This document shows, one piece after another, positions 49,658 to 59,535 of a stretch of 64,000 nucleotides of DNA (positions are counted from its first letter, which is position 1; each line of letters opens with the position of its first letter). The notes beneath the pieces are model-generated. The model saw only the letters and a program-made list of their open reading frames with translations, made no database searches and had not been told where the DNA came from. Origin of the DNA: Leishmania martiniquensis (taxonomy: Eukaryota; Euglenozoa; Kinetoplastea; Trypanosomatida; Trypanosomatidae); assembly GCF_017916325.1 (NCBI RefSeq), contig NC_090169.1:1651001-1715000 (forward strand), given 5' to 3'. The translations under genes and the position numbers were made by a program.

Positions 49658-50619
49658 CACGGCATGGGATCGCAGACCTCTAAACGCTCCCCTTGAATCT
49701 CATGACTGCTTCCTTGCTTTGACACCTGTACCCTTCCACGGACCCAAGAAAAAAGCGTTTTGGTAAAGAGAGAACACACACAAGAAACGAAAAGCAGCAG
49801 CGTTAATGCATGGCCATTCGCCTACTCGCTGCGTGCTATCCGTGCCTCACACATCGGGCTTCCAGTCGCGAATAGTCACCGAACGCCGGCATATATGCAA
49901 AGCGGCGTGAACCACCGCGCCGAGGGAGTGTGCTCCTTCCCTTTTAACTTGTGCGTACCATTCGGCCTGCAAGGCATGCCACTGCCGTGGCGTCTGCCGT
50001 CTCTGGCGGCTTCGCGGAAATGCCCACTGTGCCCTATTGACTGTCTCGCCTTCTCCGGCAGTTCATACAACTCTCCTTCCTTCTTTCACGTTCTCCCGCG
50101 GTGCGTATTCTGTGTGCTCGGCGCCCTGTGTACTCCCCAATGGGCTTACCCGGTGGCTGCTTCTGTTTTTTTCTGCGGAACAGATCAATCGTACATCGAA
50201 TGCGAACCGCGCCACCTTTCCCCTTCTCCTGACACTGTCAAAGCAACTCTTCTACTCAAGAACATTCTTTTTTCTTTTATCTGTACGTGTATTGGCGGTG
50301 CATTACCCACAAAGCACCCTCTGCCTGCGGCACACTTTTACGCCCCTTCTCTTTTGTGTTTCACCCGCTATACGCAGGCACCGTGGTCCAGACCGCATTA
50401 TTTTCGGCAAGCGGTTGATCCGCACACCTCACGCAGCGGCCTCTGGTTCGCGCCGCGGTTGGTCCTCCTTTCTTTTCCCCTCTCTCGAAGCGCAAACGCT
50501 TACTGTGAGCCCCCTCTCCTTTACCCTTATCTTGCTCACTCTGTGAATTTCTCTTTTCTCCCCCCCCACAAACACATTCTCCTTTAAGCAGCCTTCAAGC
50601 TGCGTGTCGGGGGGAGTGC
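49658..50619 (+). promoter_or_regulatory. Intergenic region with predicted trans-splice acceptor
   Basis: No gene is seen, although one + frame stays open from about 49760 to 50587 without any plausible ATG start. The T/C-rich tract at about 50545-50585 ends in AGs at 50587-50588 and 50590-50591, 30 nt before the WD40 ATG. Confidence 0.5.
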
Positions 50620-51597
50620 ATGCCTCTTGCTATCGTTGCGCATCAGCTGCTGGAAGCCGACCAGAATATACACTTCTGCTCTCTGTCGCCAGATGCAAAG
50701 CATGTTGCTTGTGCCCTGGGCAGCGGGGTCGTGTGTGCTCTGAGCACCATCACTTTCACTGCGGTGGCGCGTGGAGCTCCCGGAAAAGACTTTATGGACA
50801 CCCCAGCCACCTGCATTCGATGGGCGCCGGCTCAGTGCGACAGCGATTGGCAACTAGTGAGCAGTAGCAGTGCTGGTGGTGTCATGTTGTGGCACTGGGA
50901 TCATAGCGAGTTTTCTCTTCGACGCGGAACTGTAGCATACGAGCAAAACAATGAAGTGATGGCGGTGGATGTCTCGCCGAGTGGAGGGCAAGTGCTGACT
51001 GCAGGAAGCGATCGCATCGTGCGCTTGTACGACTCACGACTAAGCCTGCTTGCGCGAATGACAGACGGATTGAACGCGGATGGCACATCACGCCCCGCAC
51101 ACGTGAACCGCATCTTCTCTGTTCGCTTCCTGACCGAAGTTTCAGCGGTCAGTGCAGGCTGGGAGAGCCCGATTCAACTGTGGGACCTGCGATCGCACCA
51201 CTCCGACAGACAGGTGGTCGGACTCCAAGGCGTCTCGGACAGCTTAGAACCCGTCCCAAACACGAAAATTGTTTTGATGGCGTCCCCCAAGTCCGCGGAG
51301 ACGCTTCAGCTTTTTGACTGTGTCACAGGACGAGTACTGCAGAACAACTCGCAAACGGTGTGCTCGCAGTTGAGGCCTACGGAGCGTGTGATGTTGTGCC
51401 GCTTCCAGGCCGAAACAGGGCATGCCTGGTGTCTCACAGTCTCTCCACCCTCCGTCGTTGTTATCGCCTTGTCCTCCGGCCTTATTGTGACACGTGAGGT
51501 GCTCTCAAATACCCCGCTCAGCATTGCGGTGAGTGCCGCTCGAGTGGTTGTTGGATGCAAGAACGGAACGCTGCTGAATATGTCACTTAGTATGTAA
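50620..51597 (+). CDS. WD40-repeat protein, 325 aa
   Basis: A single beta-propeller of WD40 type. Recognisable blades include SSAGGVMLWHWD (about 83-94), VSPSGGQVLTAGSDRIVRLYDSRL (about 118-141), and ESPIQLWDLRSH (about 180-191). Several blades have degenerate WD dipeptides. No other domain is attached, so it probably acts as a scaffold, but I cannot assign the complex. The C-terminal blade (RVVVGCKNGTLLNMSL) closes the propeller. The ATG lies 30 nt after a strong polypyrimidine-AG. Confidence 0.82.
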   Translation: MPLAIVAHQLLEADQNIHFCSLSPDAKHVACALGSGVVCALSTITFTAVARGAPGKDFMDTPATCIRWAPAQCDSDWQLVSSSSAGGVMLWHWDHSEFSLRRGTVAYEQNNEVMAVDVSPSGGQVLTAGSDRIVRLYDSRLSLLARMTDGLNADGTSRPAHVNRIFSVRFLTEVSAVSAGWESPIQLWDLRSHHSDRQVVGLQGVSDSLEPVPNTKIVLMASPKSAETLQLFDCVTGRVLQNNSQTVCSQLRPTERVMLCRFQAETGHAWCLTVSPPSVVVIALSSGLIVTREVLSNTPLSIAVSAARVVVGCKNGTLLNMSLSM

Positions 51598-53383
51598 ACA
51601 AAACAGGCAAAAGGGAACGCGCTGCAAGCATGTTCTCTCTCTCCTTCTTTCTTTGTCTTCGTTGTGTAACGCCGCGCATCCGTCGGCAGTCCCCCACAGA
51701 AATCGTTTTGAATGTTTCGCTCCGGGGGCATGTAACGCGATGCACTGAGTGGATACGCCAAAAGACAGATACCGTTCGTACATTTACGTTTTTTTTTCTT
51801 TTCAATGATTTCATTTTACCTCTCTGTCCTCCTGAAGCTCGTCAGTGAATAAGAGATACATACTACTCCTTTGCACGTACTCAGCCACAGCTGATCTCCC
51901 TCCACGGCATCCCAGGTGCATCCTGATTCTCAAGGATGAACTGCCCTCTCGTCGAATAGGGCCGTCCGCCGCAGAGGCTCTTCTTCTCTCCCTCTCTCCC
52001 TTTAAGCCTACTTTGTGTACGTGCTGCGCGATCAGCGAAGGTGGTGGGCACCGTGGACAGACGAGGTGCAGGAGGCGTACGTCAATTCAGAACGCACTCA
52101 GGCAAGAAGTTGGCCAGGCCAGTGTCTGAGCTCTCGGCGTCTTGGACTTCTGTACGGACGCTCTGCGTCTTTCTAAGTTGCTTGAGTGCTCAGTGTCGCA
52201 CAACGTGTGTGAACCCTTTTCCACGGAGCGTGAGTCTCCGGAGAGAGTAGTTCGCGGCGTCCTCCTCATGTTATCAGTGCCTCAGCTGCCTGAGCCCCTT
52301 CCGGTGGAGTGTGTGAAAAGCTGCATACTTCACACAGCACCAGCTTGGAGCTACTCGCGTCGCGTCTCTTTTTTACACCACACCGTGTCTTCTGACCTCT
52401 GCTCGTCTTGCCTGCCTCTCATGCACGGCGCCCGCTGAATGTGAAAACCCGACAACACCGCGTCCGTGTTTGTTCTTTTGCCCGTCGGGGCCACTCTCAG
52501 GACACCGTTGCTTTCTGGATGAGGTTGACTCTTTCAATCGCTCATTTTTCCGTCAATGCCCGCAGGGAGGTGCCTGAGTGGCCGCTCCACATTATACTGC
52601 GACAGCCGGCACAGTGCTTTGAGTCTGTGGTAGAAGGGGGCACCGCACCTTTTCGTGAGCCCGCACGCCTGTGACATAGAAGTGGGCTTATCTAGAAGAA
52701 GGGGCTCGTGAGTAAGTGCGCGGGTGAACACATAGTGTGCGTGGCTTATCATTTCGCAGCAATGGGACCGGTGAGGCTTTGCAGACATCCAACGGGACAT
52801 TTCCAGGCAGCGCAAGAAAGATGCGCGTAGGGGTGTCACTGAGTGAGGAATCGCAGTTTGAAGGCCGGTTTTTTCTTCTTTTTTTTAGCGCCCATTACTC
52901 CGCTGTCCTTTGTGTGGCATCGCGGGCAGTTTGTATGTGTTGAGTGGCCAGCATGCGTGTTCGGTAGCAGGTGCCAACGTGAGCGCGAACCCAGCTACCT
53001 CAGCCACGGAGTGAGCCAGATCCTGCCAGCAGTAACGAAGATTCCGCAAACGCACTCAAAGACCGACGGCAGGTGCCTGTCCTCCACGCACCAAGTGAGA
53101 CCTGCACCCCGGTCGTTTAAGGGACCTACGGCCGGTATTGGGAATGCAATGTGTTGTCATTGGATACCGTGCGGCATAAAGGGCGCCGCCGCCGTTCACT
53201 ATGGCCTGTGCAGAAGCGTGTCAAAAAGCAAAGGTCTGAACCCGGCTTCCTTGCACCACCAGTGCGCCCACCCTCTCCAGCTCCTCCTTCCCTCGCCAAT
53301 CGCTACCCCCTCATCTGTATTCTTCATCTCTGCCCACATCGCGCTTCAGATTCACAGAAGCAGAATGCCGGCCTTTTTTTTCC
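51598..53383 (+). promoter_or_regulatory. Long intergenic region with predicted trans-splice acceptor
   Basis: No gene is seen in 1.8 kb. A polypyrimidine tract at about 53270-53335 ends in AG 53348-53349, 35 nt before the ATG of the Myb-like gene. A short out-of-frame ATG at 53364 opens a 12-codon frame that overlaps the start and could act as an upstream ORF if included in the mRNA. Confidence 0.45.
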
Positions 53384-54460
53384 ATGTCTATGGGCAGTGA
53401 CTTCCTCAGCGCCTTGCAAGACTGCAATGGTCGCCTCCAAGAGCATATTCTGCGCCGCACACTCATGATCGAGTACGAGATGGACTGCCTTTTGGCGTTA
53501 CGATGCGCTCTAACGTCTCTGCAGGCCTCTCATCGAAAAAGAAGCCGCCACAAAGACGGTGTTGTCACTCAGGCGGCATGTTGGGTCGCGGGTCCTACGG
53601 TGACTCGCCATCGCTGGAGCACAGAGCTCCTCGAAGCACTCCACGCTGAGGCGGTGAAGGCGCACTGCACCGCATCGCCGTGCGCCTACGAAAAAGAGCG
53701 CTGGTGCGCCGTGGCAGAGGCTTTTCGTCGGGCCGGCCACCCCCCATTCACCCCATACGAGCTCTCCACTAAATTCAAGGAGCTGCAGAGCGATTCAAAG
53801 CCCCTTTCGCTTCGCGAGGTCCGCTTTGTCTGCCAATATGTCCAAGAAAAAGGCCGTGACTGGCCAGGACTGTGCCAGAAGCTCCGTGAGCTTTTCGGAA
53901 GCTCACGCTCACCTTTTCAGGTAGCCCAGCAATACCGCCAAGGCTTGCGGCGCGCGTTTGTCGAGAATCGCCTTACGTCATCTCAGCTTCACAGTCTGCT
54001 CACAGTCATGCCTGCCTCTCCTAAGCCTTGTGACTTTGCTGCGCTGTCGCTTGAGGCACAGCGATTCGCACCGCACAAGACACTCCAGGTAAGTCCGCTT
54101 TACTTGAAGAGAGAGCTCGAGCCTCTTCACTTTGCCGCCCGGGTGCCAGCGTGCCATCAGCTTTACTGGAAGCTGGTGAACCTTCTGTGCAACTTCTTCT
54201 TCACGCACCCTAACCGCCTCGATGCGTTTCAGCACAAGATGCCATTTTGCTATCAGCAACTTTCCCTAGCCGACCTGGCCCAGTCCCTCCAGTGTGACGT
54301 CGTGGAGCTGCGCGAAAGGGTTGTCCAAGCACTGCTGCGTCTAAGGCGTTCACCTGAGACGCTCAATTACGAGGAATGCTCCAAGAAGCTCTTTGGTGCG
54401 TCGTGCGGGGCACGGCTGATTTACAATATCTCCCTGAACCTCCACGAAGAAGATGTCTGA
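53384..54460 (+). CDS. Myb/SANT-like DNA-binding protein, possible SNAPc subunit
   Basis: A 358-aa protein with two Myb-like repeats. Repeat 1 (about 75-136) begins RHRWSTELLEALHAEAV with Trp78 and has ERWCAVAEAF plus FTPYELSTKFKEL. Repeat 2 (about 140-190) has EVRFVCQYVQEKGRDWPGLCQKL and SPFQVAQQYRQGL. The loop of repeat 1 is longer than usual. A helical C-terminal domain follows (about 225-345). Myb proteins of this size in trypanosomatids include tSNAP42, the SNAP190-related subunit of the spliced-leader and snRNA promoter factor; size and repeats fit, but I cannot confirm it. The last codons overlap a differently framed Cys-rich reading frame (54376-54699), raising the possibility of a frameshift near the C-terminus. 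Confidence 0.8.
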   Translation: MSMGSDFLSALQDCNGRLQEHILRRTLMIEYEMDCLLALRCALTSLQASHRKRSRHKDGVVTQAACWVAGPTVTRHRWSTELLEALHAEAVKAHCTASPCAYEKERWCAVAEAFRRAGHPPFTPYELSTKFKELQSDSKPLSLREVRFVCQYVQEKGRDWPGLCQKLRELFGSSRSPFQVAQQYRQGLRRAFVENRLTSSQLHSLLTVMPASPKPCDFAALSLEAQRFAPHKTLQVSPLYLKRELEPLHFAARVPACHQLYWKLVNLLCNFFFTHPNRLDAFQHKMPFCYQQLSLADLAQSLQCDVVELRERVVQALLRLRRSPETLNYEECSKKLFGASCGARLIYNISLNLHEEDV

Positions 54461-54699
54461 ATTGTTTCGCGAGCACTGGTCCGTTTGGTCGCAGGAGGCA
54501 GCGCTGTGCAGCCTCGACGGAAGGCGAGCCACGCGGCTCCGTGTGTCCGTTGTGTATGGCACGCATCGACGCGCTCAATGTACACGTCTCGTGCCCTACC
54601 CCCACGAAGACGCAGTTTCGTGCCTCCTGCACGCTCTGCCGCGACTCGTCCTCTCGGGCACACGGAGCAGAGATGACTGCAGATGCGCTGCACAAATGA
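54376..54699 (+). other. Overlapping Cys-rich frame, possible frame-shifted extension or separate small gene
   Basis: This + frame overlaps the end of the Myb-like gene and continues 80 codons beyond its stop with GC-rich third positions. It contains CLNC, then CPLCMARIDALNVHVSC (C-x2-C-x9-H-x3-C) and CTLC, resembling zinc ligands. It has no well-placed splice acceptor of its own. It may be a C-terminal extension reached through an indel in the sequence, or chance. Confidence 0.25.
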
Positions 54700-55153
54700 A
54701 GAAGAACATCAACAATGAAGAAAAACTGCCGGCTCTCGAACGCAGGAACGAATGGGGCAGAAGAGGCTTTTTTTTTGAGTGTGTGTGTGTGTGTGATGCC
54801 CATAGTCGTTTCACTGGATGGTGTTGCGCGGCCCTTTCACAGAAAGAGTGCCTCTCCTGTCATGGCCTCCCCACTGTCCTTTTGTTTATTCTCATTGTCC
54901 GCTCTCTCTCTCTCTCTCTCGACGGATCTCTCTCCTCTCACGCTCCCGTTTGCCTTGGGGGGCTGCCAAAGCACTTAGGAGTGGCGGCGTTGTTCCTTCT
55001 CACCTCAGCCTTTCTCTCTTGTCTTCTCAGCGTAGGGCGACCTACTCCTCCTTTCTCTAGTGCATCTCAAAGCTGTTTCTTTCGTCGGCTCTAACTCCTT
55101 CATCTCTTCCTCTCCCTCCCTCTCCCCCGCCCGCCCTTCTCCTCGCCACTTTG
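54461..55153 (+). promoter_or_regulatory. Intergenic region with predicted trans-splice acceptor
   Basis: Apart from the overlapping Cys-rich frame at its start, no gene is seen. Dense pyrimidine sequence from about 54885 to 55140 includes a TC microsatellite (about 54902-54918). AG 55029-55030 closes a T/C run 124 nt before the next ATG. Confidence 0.5.
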
Positions 55154-55996
55154 ATGATGGACGGCATTTCAGAAGAGCAGCGGCTACGCGAAGAGGCTGA
55201 GATTCGCGAGCGCGACCGCAAGCGGCAGGCAGAGAAGGAGAACTACGAGCGCCGCCTCGCAGAGGAAAAGGCAGAGGAGGAACGCAAGCGGCGCGAGGCG
55301 GAGCAGCTACGCATCGAAGAGGAGAAGCGCAAAAAGCGTCAGGAGGAAGAATGGAAGCGTCTCGGCTCAGATGCGATTCAGGATCTGCCCCCCGTGCCAC
55401 CGCCAGTGTCGGAGGAAGGAGCGCTAGATATGTGGTTTCTCGACGACGCAACGTCTCAGCCTCAGCTGAGTACTGCCAGCCTCAAGCCTGGAAGAAACCT
55501 CGGCGCTGCTGCCCCGACCATGAAGATGTTGCGGGACCTCGGCGTGGTTCTGTTCCATGTCAGCATGAGCGACTTCTCTGTGGTGAAGCAGATCATCAAA
55601 GAACGAGATTACAAGCATACGGATGAGATCAAGATCTCGCAAACCGCCAAGGATGACACCTTTCTTGAGCGCTGGTATCAAGAACACTACACCGAAGACG
55701 AAGAGTTTCGCGTGGTAATGGACGGCTCCTTCTACATGGATATACGGTCCAAGCAAGATGAATGGATCCGGATCCACCTGAAAGCAGGCGACCTTGTCGT
55801 GCTCCCTGCAGGCATCTACCGCCGCGCCACCCTCGACGAAGACGACTACGTGGCCCTCTACCGTGGCTTCCAAGACGCACCTCGCTTTCTACCTGTCAAG
55901 CGATCGGACAGCCGCGCAGACTCCAACCGAGTGCGCTTGGCGTACCTGATGAGTCTGAAGAAGGGCGATGTCGCCACCCAAAATGGATTTCTGTGA
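55154..55996 (+). CDS. Coiled-coil plus acireductone-dioxygenase-like protein, metal site degraded
   Basis: A 280-aa protein. Residues 1-75 are a highly charged Glu/Arg/Lys helix. Residues about 95-255 match the cupin fold of acireductone dioxygenase (ADI1): MWFLDD, LRDLGVVLFHV, ERWYQEHYTEDEEFRVVMDGSFYMDIR, WIRIHLKAGDLVVLPAGIYRRAT. ADI1 binds Fe/Ni through His88, His90, Glu94 and His133 in the methionine salvage pathway. The equivalents here are His178, Thr180, Glu184 and Arg223, so two of four ligands are gone and the usual dioxygenase activity is unlikely. The fold seems otherwise well kept, implying a retained non-catalytic or altered role, perhaps scaffold via the coiled coil. Two consecutive ATGs occur at 55154 and 55157. 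Confidence 0.88.
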   Translation: MMDGISEEQRLREEAEIRERDRKRQAEKENYERRLAEEKAEEERKRREAEQLRIEEEKRKKRQEEEWKRLGSDAIQDLPPVPPPVSEEGALDMWFLDDATSQPQLSTASLKPGRNLGAAAPTMKMLRDLGVVLFHVSMSDFSVVKQIIKERDYKHTDEIKISQTAKDDTFLERWYQEHYTEDEEFRVVMDGSFYMDIRSKQDEWIRIHLKAGDLVVLPAGIYRRATLDEDDYVALYRGFQDAPRFLPVKRSDSRADSNRVRLAYLMSLKKGDVATQNGFL

Positions 55997-56744
55997 CGCA
56001 CATCTTGATGAATGTGGTGCCGCTCTTCTTTTTCTTCGCTTCATGTAGCCTTGAATGCTTGTTCCTGTCCCGCAGCAGCCTTTCACTATACTCTTCGCGC
56101 TTCTCCGTCGTTCAGGGAGATGTCGCTGCTGCCAGTGACGGCAGCGAAAGTACGCAGGGCATGACGAGTACGTACGACTCTCCATCATGTATTAGAGTTA
56201 ACAGCACCAAACGCCCAGAGAGCACGTTGCGTTGTCTTATAACCATCTCTCTCTCTCTTAGCCATTTATGAGAGATACTCCTTCCATCCATCTGGAGATG
56301 GCGTGGGCATACACTCTGACTAAACACGAACGGTGCCACGGTCGTATTTGGCACTGTACGGTGCGCGTTAGCATACCAATATGAGCCGCTTCCAGTGCTT
56401 GGGCGACGTCTCTGCTCTCCCGCGCCCCGCCTTCTCCTATGCGTCCTATCGTGCAATGCACTCGGCCCCCCTCCCCCGCGTTGTTATTGGTGTACAATTG
56501 CTCCTGTCAAGACCCCACACGACACAGATGTCATGTGCTCTGATCCTTCTCTGCGGAAGGTCTCTCCCGCCCTTGCTCTCGGACCACTTGACAGGAAACC
56601 CTGCTCTGCCTCCCCTCTTTCCCCCCACCTGCAATTTATCTGCCCCCTCTTAGCTCTCTTCTGGAAGCACGGCTGCGGTATTTTTCCTCGCTGCCCGTGC
56701 TCCAGTCGTCGCCTTCGCGCTTGCGTGCGTGTCTTTGTACGGTC
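55997..56744 (+). promoter_or_regulatory. Intergenic region with predicted trans-splice acceptor
   Basis: No gene is seen. A C/T-rich tract at about 56605-56650 ends in AG 56652-56653, 92 nt before the next ATG. Confidence 0.5.
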
Positions 56745-58412
56745 ATGTATGCACGTGCTGTCAATGATCATATTAGCGGCATATCCGCTGCGGACCTTGC
56801 ACAACGTCTGGTCGAGACATCGACAAGAAGATTGGCACAGGCTAGCGTCGTACCCGACACTCTTCCCCAGCGGCCCCTCCCGTCGTGTGTGAGTGCTCTG
56901 CTTTGGGATGCTAAATGCTCCGGGGCGGGTCCGCCGCGGACGGCACTCTTGTGCGGTGACGTGGTGGACGTAACCTCGTCTTCGTTGGACCAGACTCTCT
57001 CGTGCGTTGTGCTTTCAGAAAATGTCCGCTTCCGCTTTGCGCGGTCGCGGCACCGACGCCTCACGTCAGTCCTCTCGTCCGCAGCGGCATCCTCGTCGTT
57101 CCGATTCGGCCGGGTCGACGTTACGCATTTTTACTGGATGGATGAGTGCGCGCCGACGGTAGCGCACGCTGAGTGGTCTGCACCATGGACAGTCCTGCAA
57201 AAGCGCATTGCCGAATGGGCCGTCCACGCTTTCACGCGGAATCCGTTACTGCGCAACATTTCGCTTCAAACCATCGAATCCGTCTTCCCGGCGCTGCTGG
57301 CCTTCTCATCACACGAACGCGAGGATCTTCTCAAGCAAGCAGCAGAGCTCCTCGGCCAAGGGACACTCATCTGGTACGGCAGTGCGATGATAAAGCAGTT
57401 CCGAGAAAGCGCCACCTCGCTCAGGCTCTCTCTCCTCACTCCCAGGGAGGCGCGCGGCTCAGCTGCCCTCCTCTTTGCCTTGGCAACGGCACAAGAAGTG
57501 GTGGGCACCCAACGCACCGAGGTCGCTTGGGCTGTTCGCTTCCTCAGCGAGGAGTACGGCCTGCGCAGGGTGGCGTCATCGCCAGCACTGACGACTGCGC
57601 TGTTGCTTGCGCTACGAGCAACGGCGCCGGTCTACACGAATACCTGCGTTCGAAAAGAGCGGCGTCAGTACCATCTACTGCAACCCTATCTCTTCCCTCT
57701 TTCCTGCACAGATATGGCGACGCTGCAATCGATTCTACCAAGTACGCAGTTCTCTTCCCAGGGGCACTACCGCGAGTTCGTCCAGCGTTTGCGTGATGTC
57801 GCCGCGGCGGTGCTCACCACAGCGCCGCCGTCGTTCCACATCCCTGCCCTGAGGTCTCTCGCACACAAAGACGACGTTGACGCCTTCTTCTGTGCGAATT
57901 GTGTGCTCCAAATTCACCGCGACACACTTGTCGCCCAATCCTGTGGCGGCGTTCCCTCATCGCTAACCACACTTGCGGCGGCTGAACCTAGTGCCGCTGC
58001 ACGTGCACAGCTGCTGGAAACTGCGCCCAAGTGGTGGGAGCTCCAAACAAAGCGAACCATCAGCGGCGTGGCACGTGACGAGACAGCCTTACAAATCAAT
58101 GTAAAAGCATCGGCAGCGGCCCTGCGCGAGTTCCACGGCAGTGACCACCCTCTACTAGCCGCCATCCACCGCACACGCAAGCGGCAGCGGCAAAGCGAGC
58201 AGCTGACATCGCAGACTATGGAAACGGCACTGGAGGGTGCATCGATTCGGTTGAAGCGACGCACATTTTTGCAGCTTGTGGACATTTTGGCCCTTAGCGC
58301 GGATGATGAGGACCGAAACGGAAAAGCGCGGCGATACCTTGAGCAGCACCATGTAGGCGAGACACAGATTCGCGCTTTTATCAAGCTGTTGTCATCCCCG
58401 CGCGGCTCTTGA
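56745..58412 (+). CDS. Hypothetical protein, 555 aa
   Basis: I do not recognise the family. The protein is predicted soluble and largely helical, with Ala/Leu/Ser-rich segments, no signal peptide, no membrane helix and no repeated motif. There is a central hydrophobic helical part (LLKQAAELLGQGTLIWYG, RGSAALLFALATAQEVV). A short FFCANCVLQIH stretch (about 384-394) has two Cys and a His but no partner ligands. The C-terminal 90 residues are basic and Gln-rich (RTRKRQRQSEQLTSQT, RLKRRTF), which may indicate nucleic-acid or nuclear association. The frame opens at GTG 56697; ATG 56745 is the first methionine and follows a good splice acceptor. Confidence 0.78.
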   Translation: MYARAVNDHISGISAADLAQRLVETSTRRLAQASVVPDTLPQRPLPSCVSALLWDAKCSGAGPPRTALLCGDVVDVTSSSLDQTLSCVVLSENVRFRFARSRHRRLTSVLSSAAASSSFRFGRVDVTHFYWMDECAPTVAHAEWSAPWTVLQKRIAEWAVHAFTRNPLLRNISLQTIESVFPALLAFSSHEREDLLKQAAELLGQGTLIWYGSAMIKQFRESATSLRLSLLTPREARGSAALLFALATAQEVVGTQRTEVAWAVRFLSEEYGLRRVASSPALTTALLLALRATAPVYTNTCVRKERRQYHLLQPYLFPLSCTDMATLQSILPSTQFSSQGHYREFVQRLRDVAAAVLTTAPPSFHIPALRSLAHKDDVDAFFCANCVLQIHRDTLVAQSCGGVPSSLTTLAAAEPSAAARAQLLETAPKWWELQTKRTISGVARDETALQINVKASAAALREFHGSDHPLLAAIHRTRKRQRQSEQLTSQTMETALEGASIRLKRRTFLQLVDILALSADDEDRNGKARRYLEQHHVGETQIRAFIKLLSSPRGS

Positions 58413-59535
58413 GGGGGCCGCGTCGCTTTCCACACCCACATTCACTCGACACATGCGTTTAGGTGCGACACCGGGTGCGTCGACGTCAAACAGGAGGAGG
58501 CTTGTTTCCCATCGTGTTCTAATTCCCCTCCTCCCCGCCCTTTGCCAATGAGAGGATGCAAGTGGTGCGCTGCACTCTTCCCGTGGCCCCTGTCACAGGC
58601 ACATCGCCTGGTCGTCGGAAGCAGCTGGCAGACACGCGTGTCATAGCTACGTGCGGATTCGGTCAGCTGTGCACCGTTTCTTCTTCAAACACTGCCCGGC
58701 TCCGCAGAGGGCGGTGAGGGCGGAGGTGAAGCGCGCTGGATACACAGCAGCACTTCGGCCATCGTACGGGTGGCACGGACCTGTTCTTGGTCGAACACTG
58801 CTCTGAGTCAACGTCGCTCTGGCCTTGCCCCCGTCCTAGGCGCTGGACTCCTGCACCACCTACAGCAGTCGTCACTCCGCCTTTTGCCGTGAGAGAGGGG
58901 GGAGGGGTTCCTCGCCTGCTCCCACGCACAGGGAGTAAGCGGGAGAGGGTGTGCAGCCTCCGCGCATGCCACACACACTGACAGGTGTGCCTCACGCCCT
59001 CTTCCAGTCATTCTGCAAAAGAGGAAAGTGGCTTGTGAAGAAAAAAAAGAAGAGCAGTAGACGCCTGCTGCAAGCTAGAAGGCACCTCTCTGCCGATCAC
59101 ACATTCGACGAACGGATGATGCTATGGTGTTCACGACATCTTATACCCGATGTTATTATGCCTTCTTCCGTGGCAGCTGTTTCTTACCCCCTCCTCCCTG
59201 CGTGTGTTCTTCACAGGCTGCTTTTGCTCGTTCGCATCCGTCGAAACGTCTTTCCTCGGCCCCTTATGTACCCTTCTTTTCGTTTCTTTACAGTTCCATG
59301 CTCTTTAGTCGTCTGACAACCACGAGCAAGGCGCTTTCAAAACACCTCAAAGCCACCCTGACTCTTTCTTTCGTGGCGTGCCGGTCGACTCCTGCATATT
59401 GCTCACTATCTGGACCAGGCAGGTTGCTCACCTCCTTGCACGCTTCTCCTTTTGTTGCTGCCAAGCGTCTGTGAGTCCTGCCGCCTTCACATCTATTTGC
59501 TTCTCCTCTTTCTGACGGTTCTCGACACTACCGCC
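58413..59535 (+). promoter_or_regulatory. Intergenic region carrying SIDER-like copy B and a splice acceptor
   Basis: No gene is seen. The first half is the SIDER-like repeat copy B. Downstream pyrimidine-rich sequence (about 59430-59460) ends in AG 59464-59465, 71 nt before the next ATG; further T/C runs continue to 59515. Confidence 0.5.
58515..59010 (+). repeat. SIDER-like interspersed repeat, copy B
   Basis: About 0.5 kb that is the inverted, nearly identical counterpart of 19960-20462. It starts tgttctaattcccctcctcc and runs to the gtgcctcacgcc end. In this orientation it is followed by a purine/A-rich run (about 59025-59056, including eight A in a row), as expected for the 3' end of a retroposed element, suggesting that + is the element's own orientation. 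It has no coding capacity and lies in the 3' flank of the 555-aa gene. Confidence 0.75.

Noticed and set aside
49760..50587. 275-codon open + frame
   Set aside because: It has no plausible ATG start, its composition follows the pyrimidine-rich intergenic sequence, and it ends inside the splice-acceptor tract of the WD40 gene.
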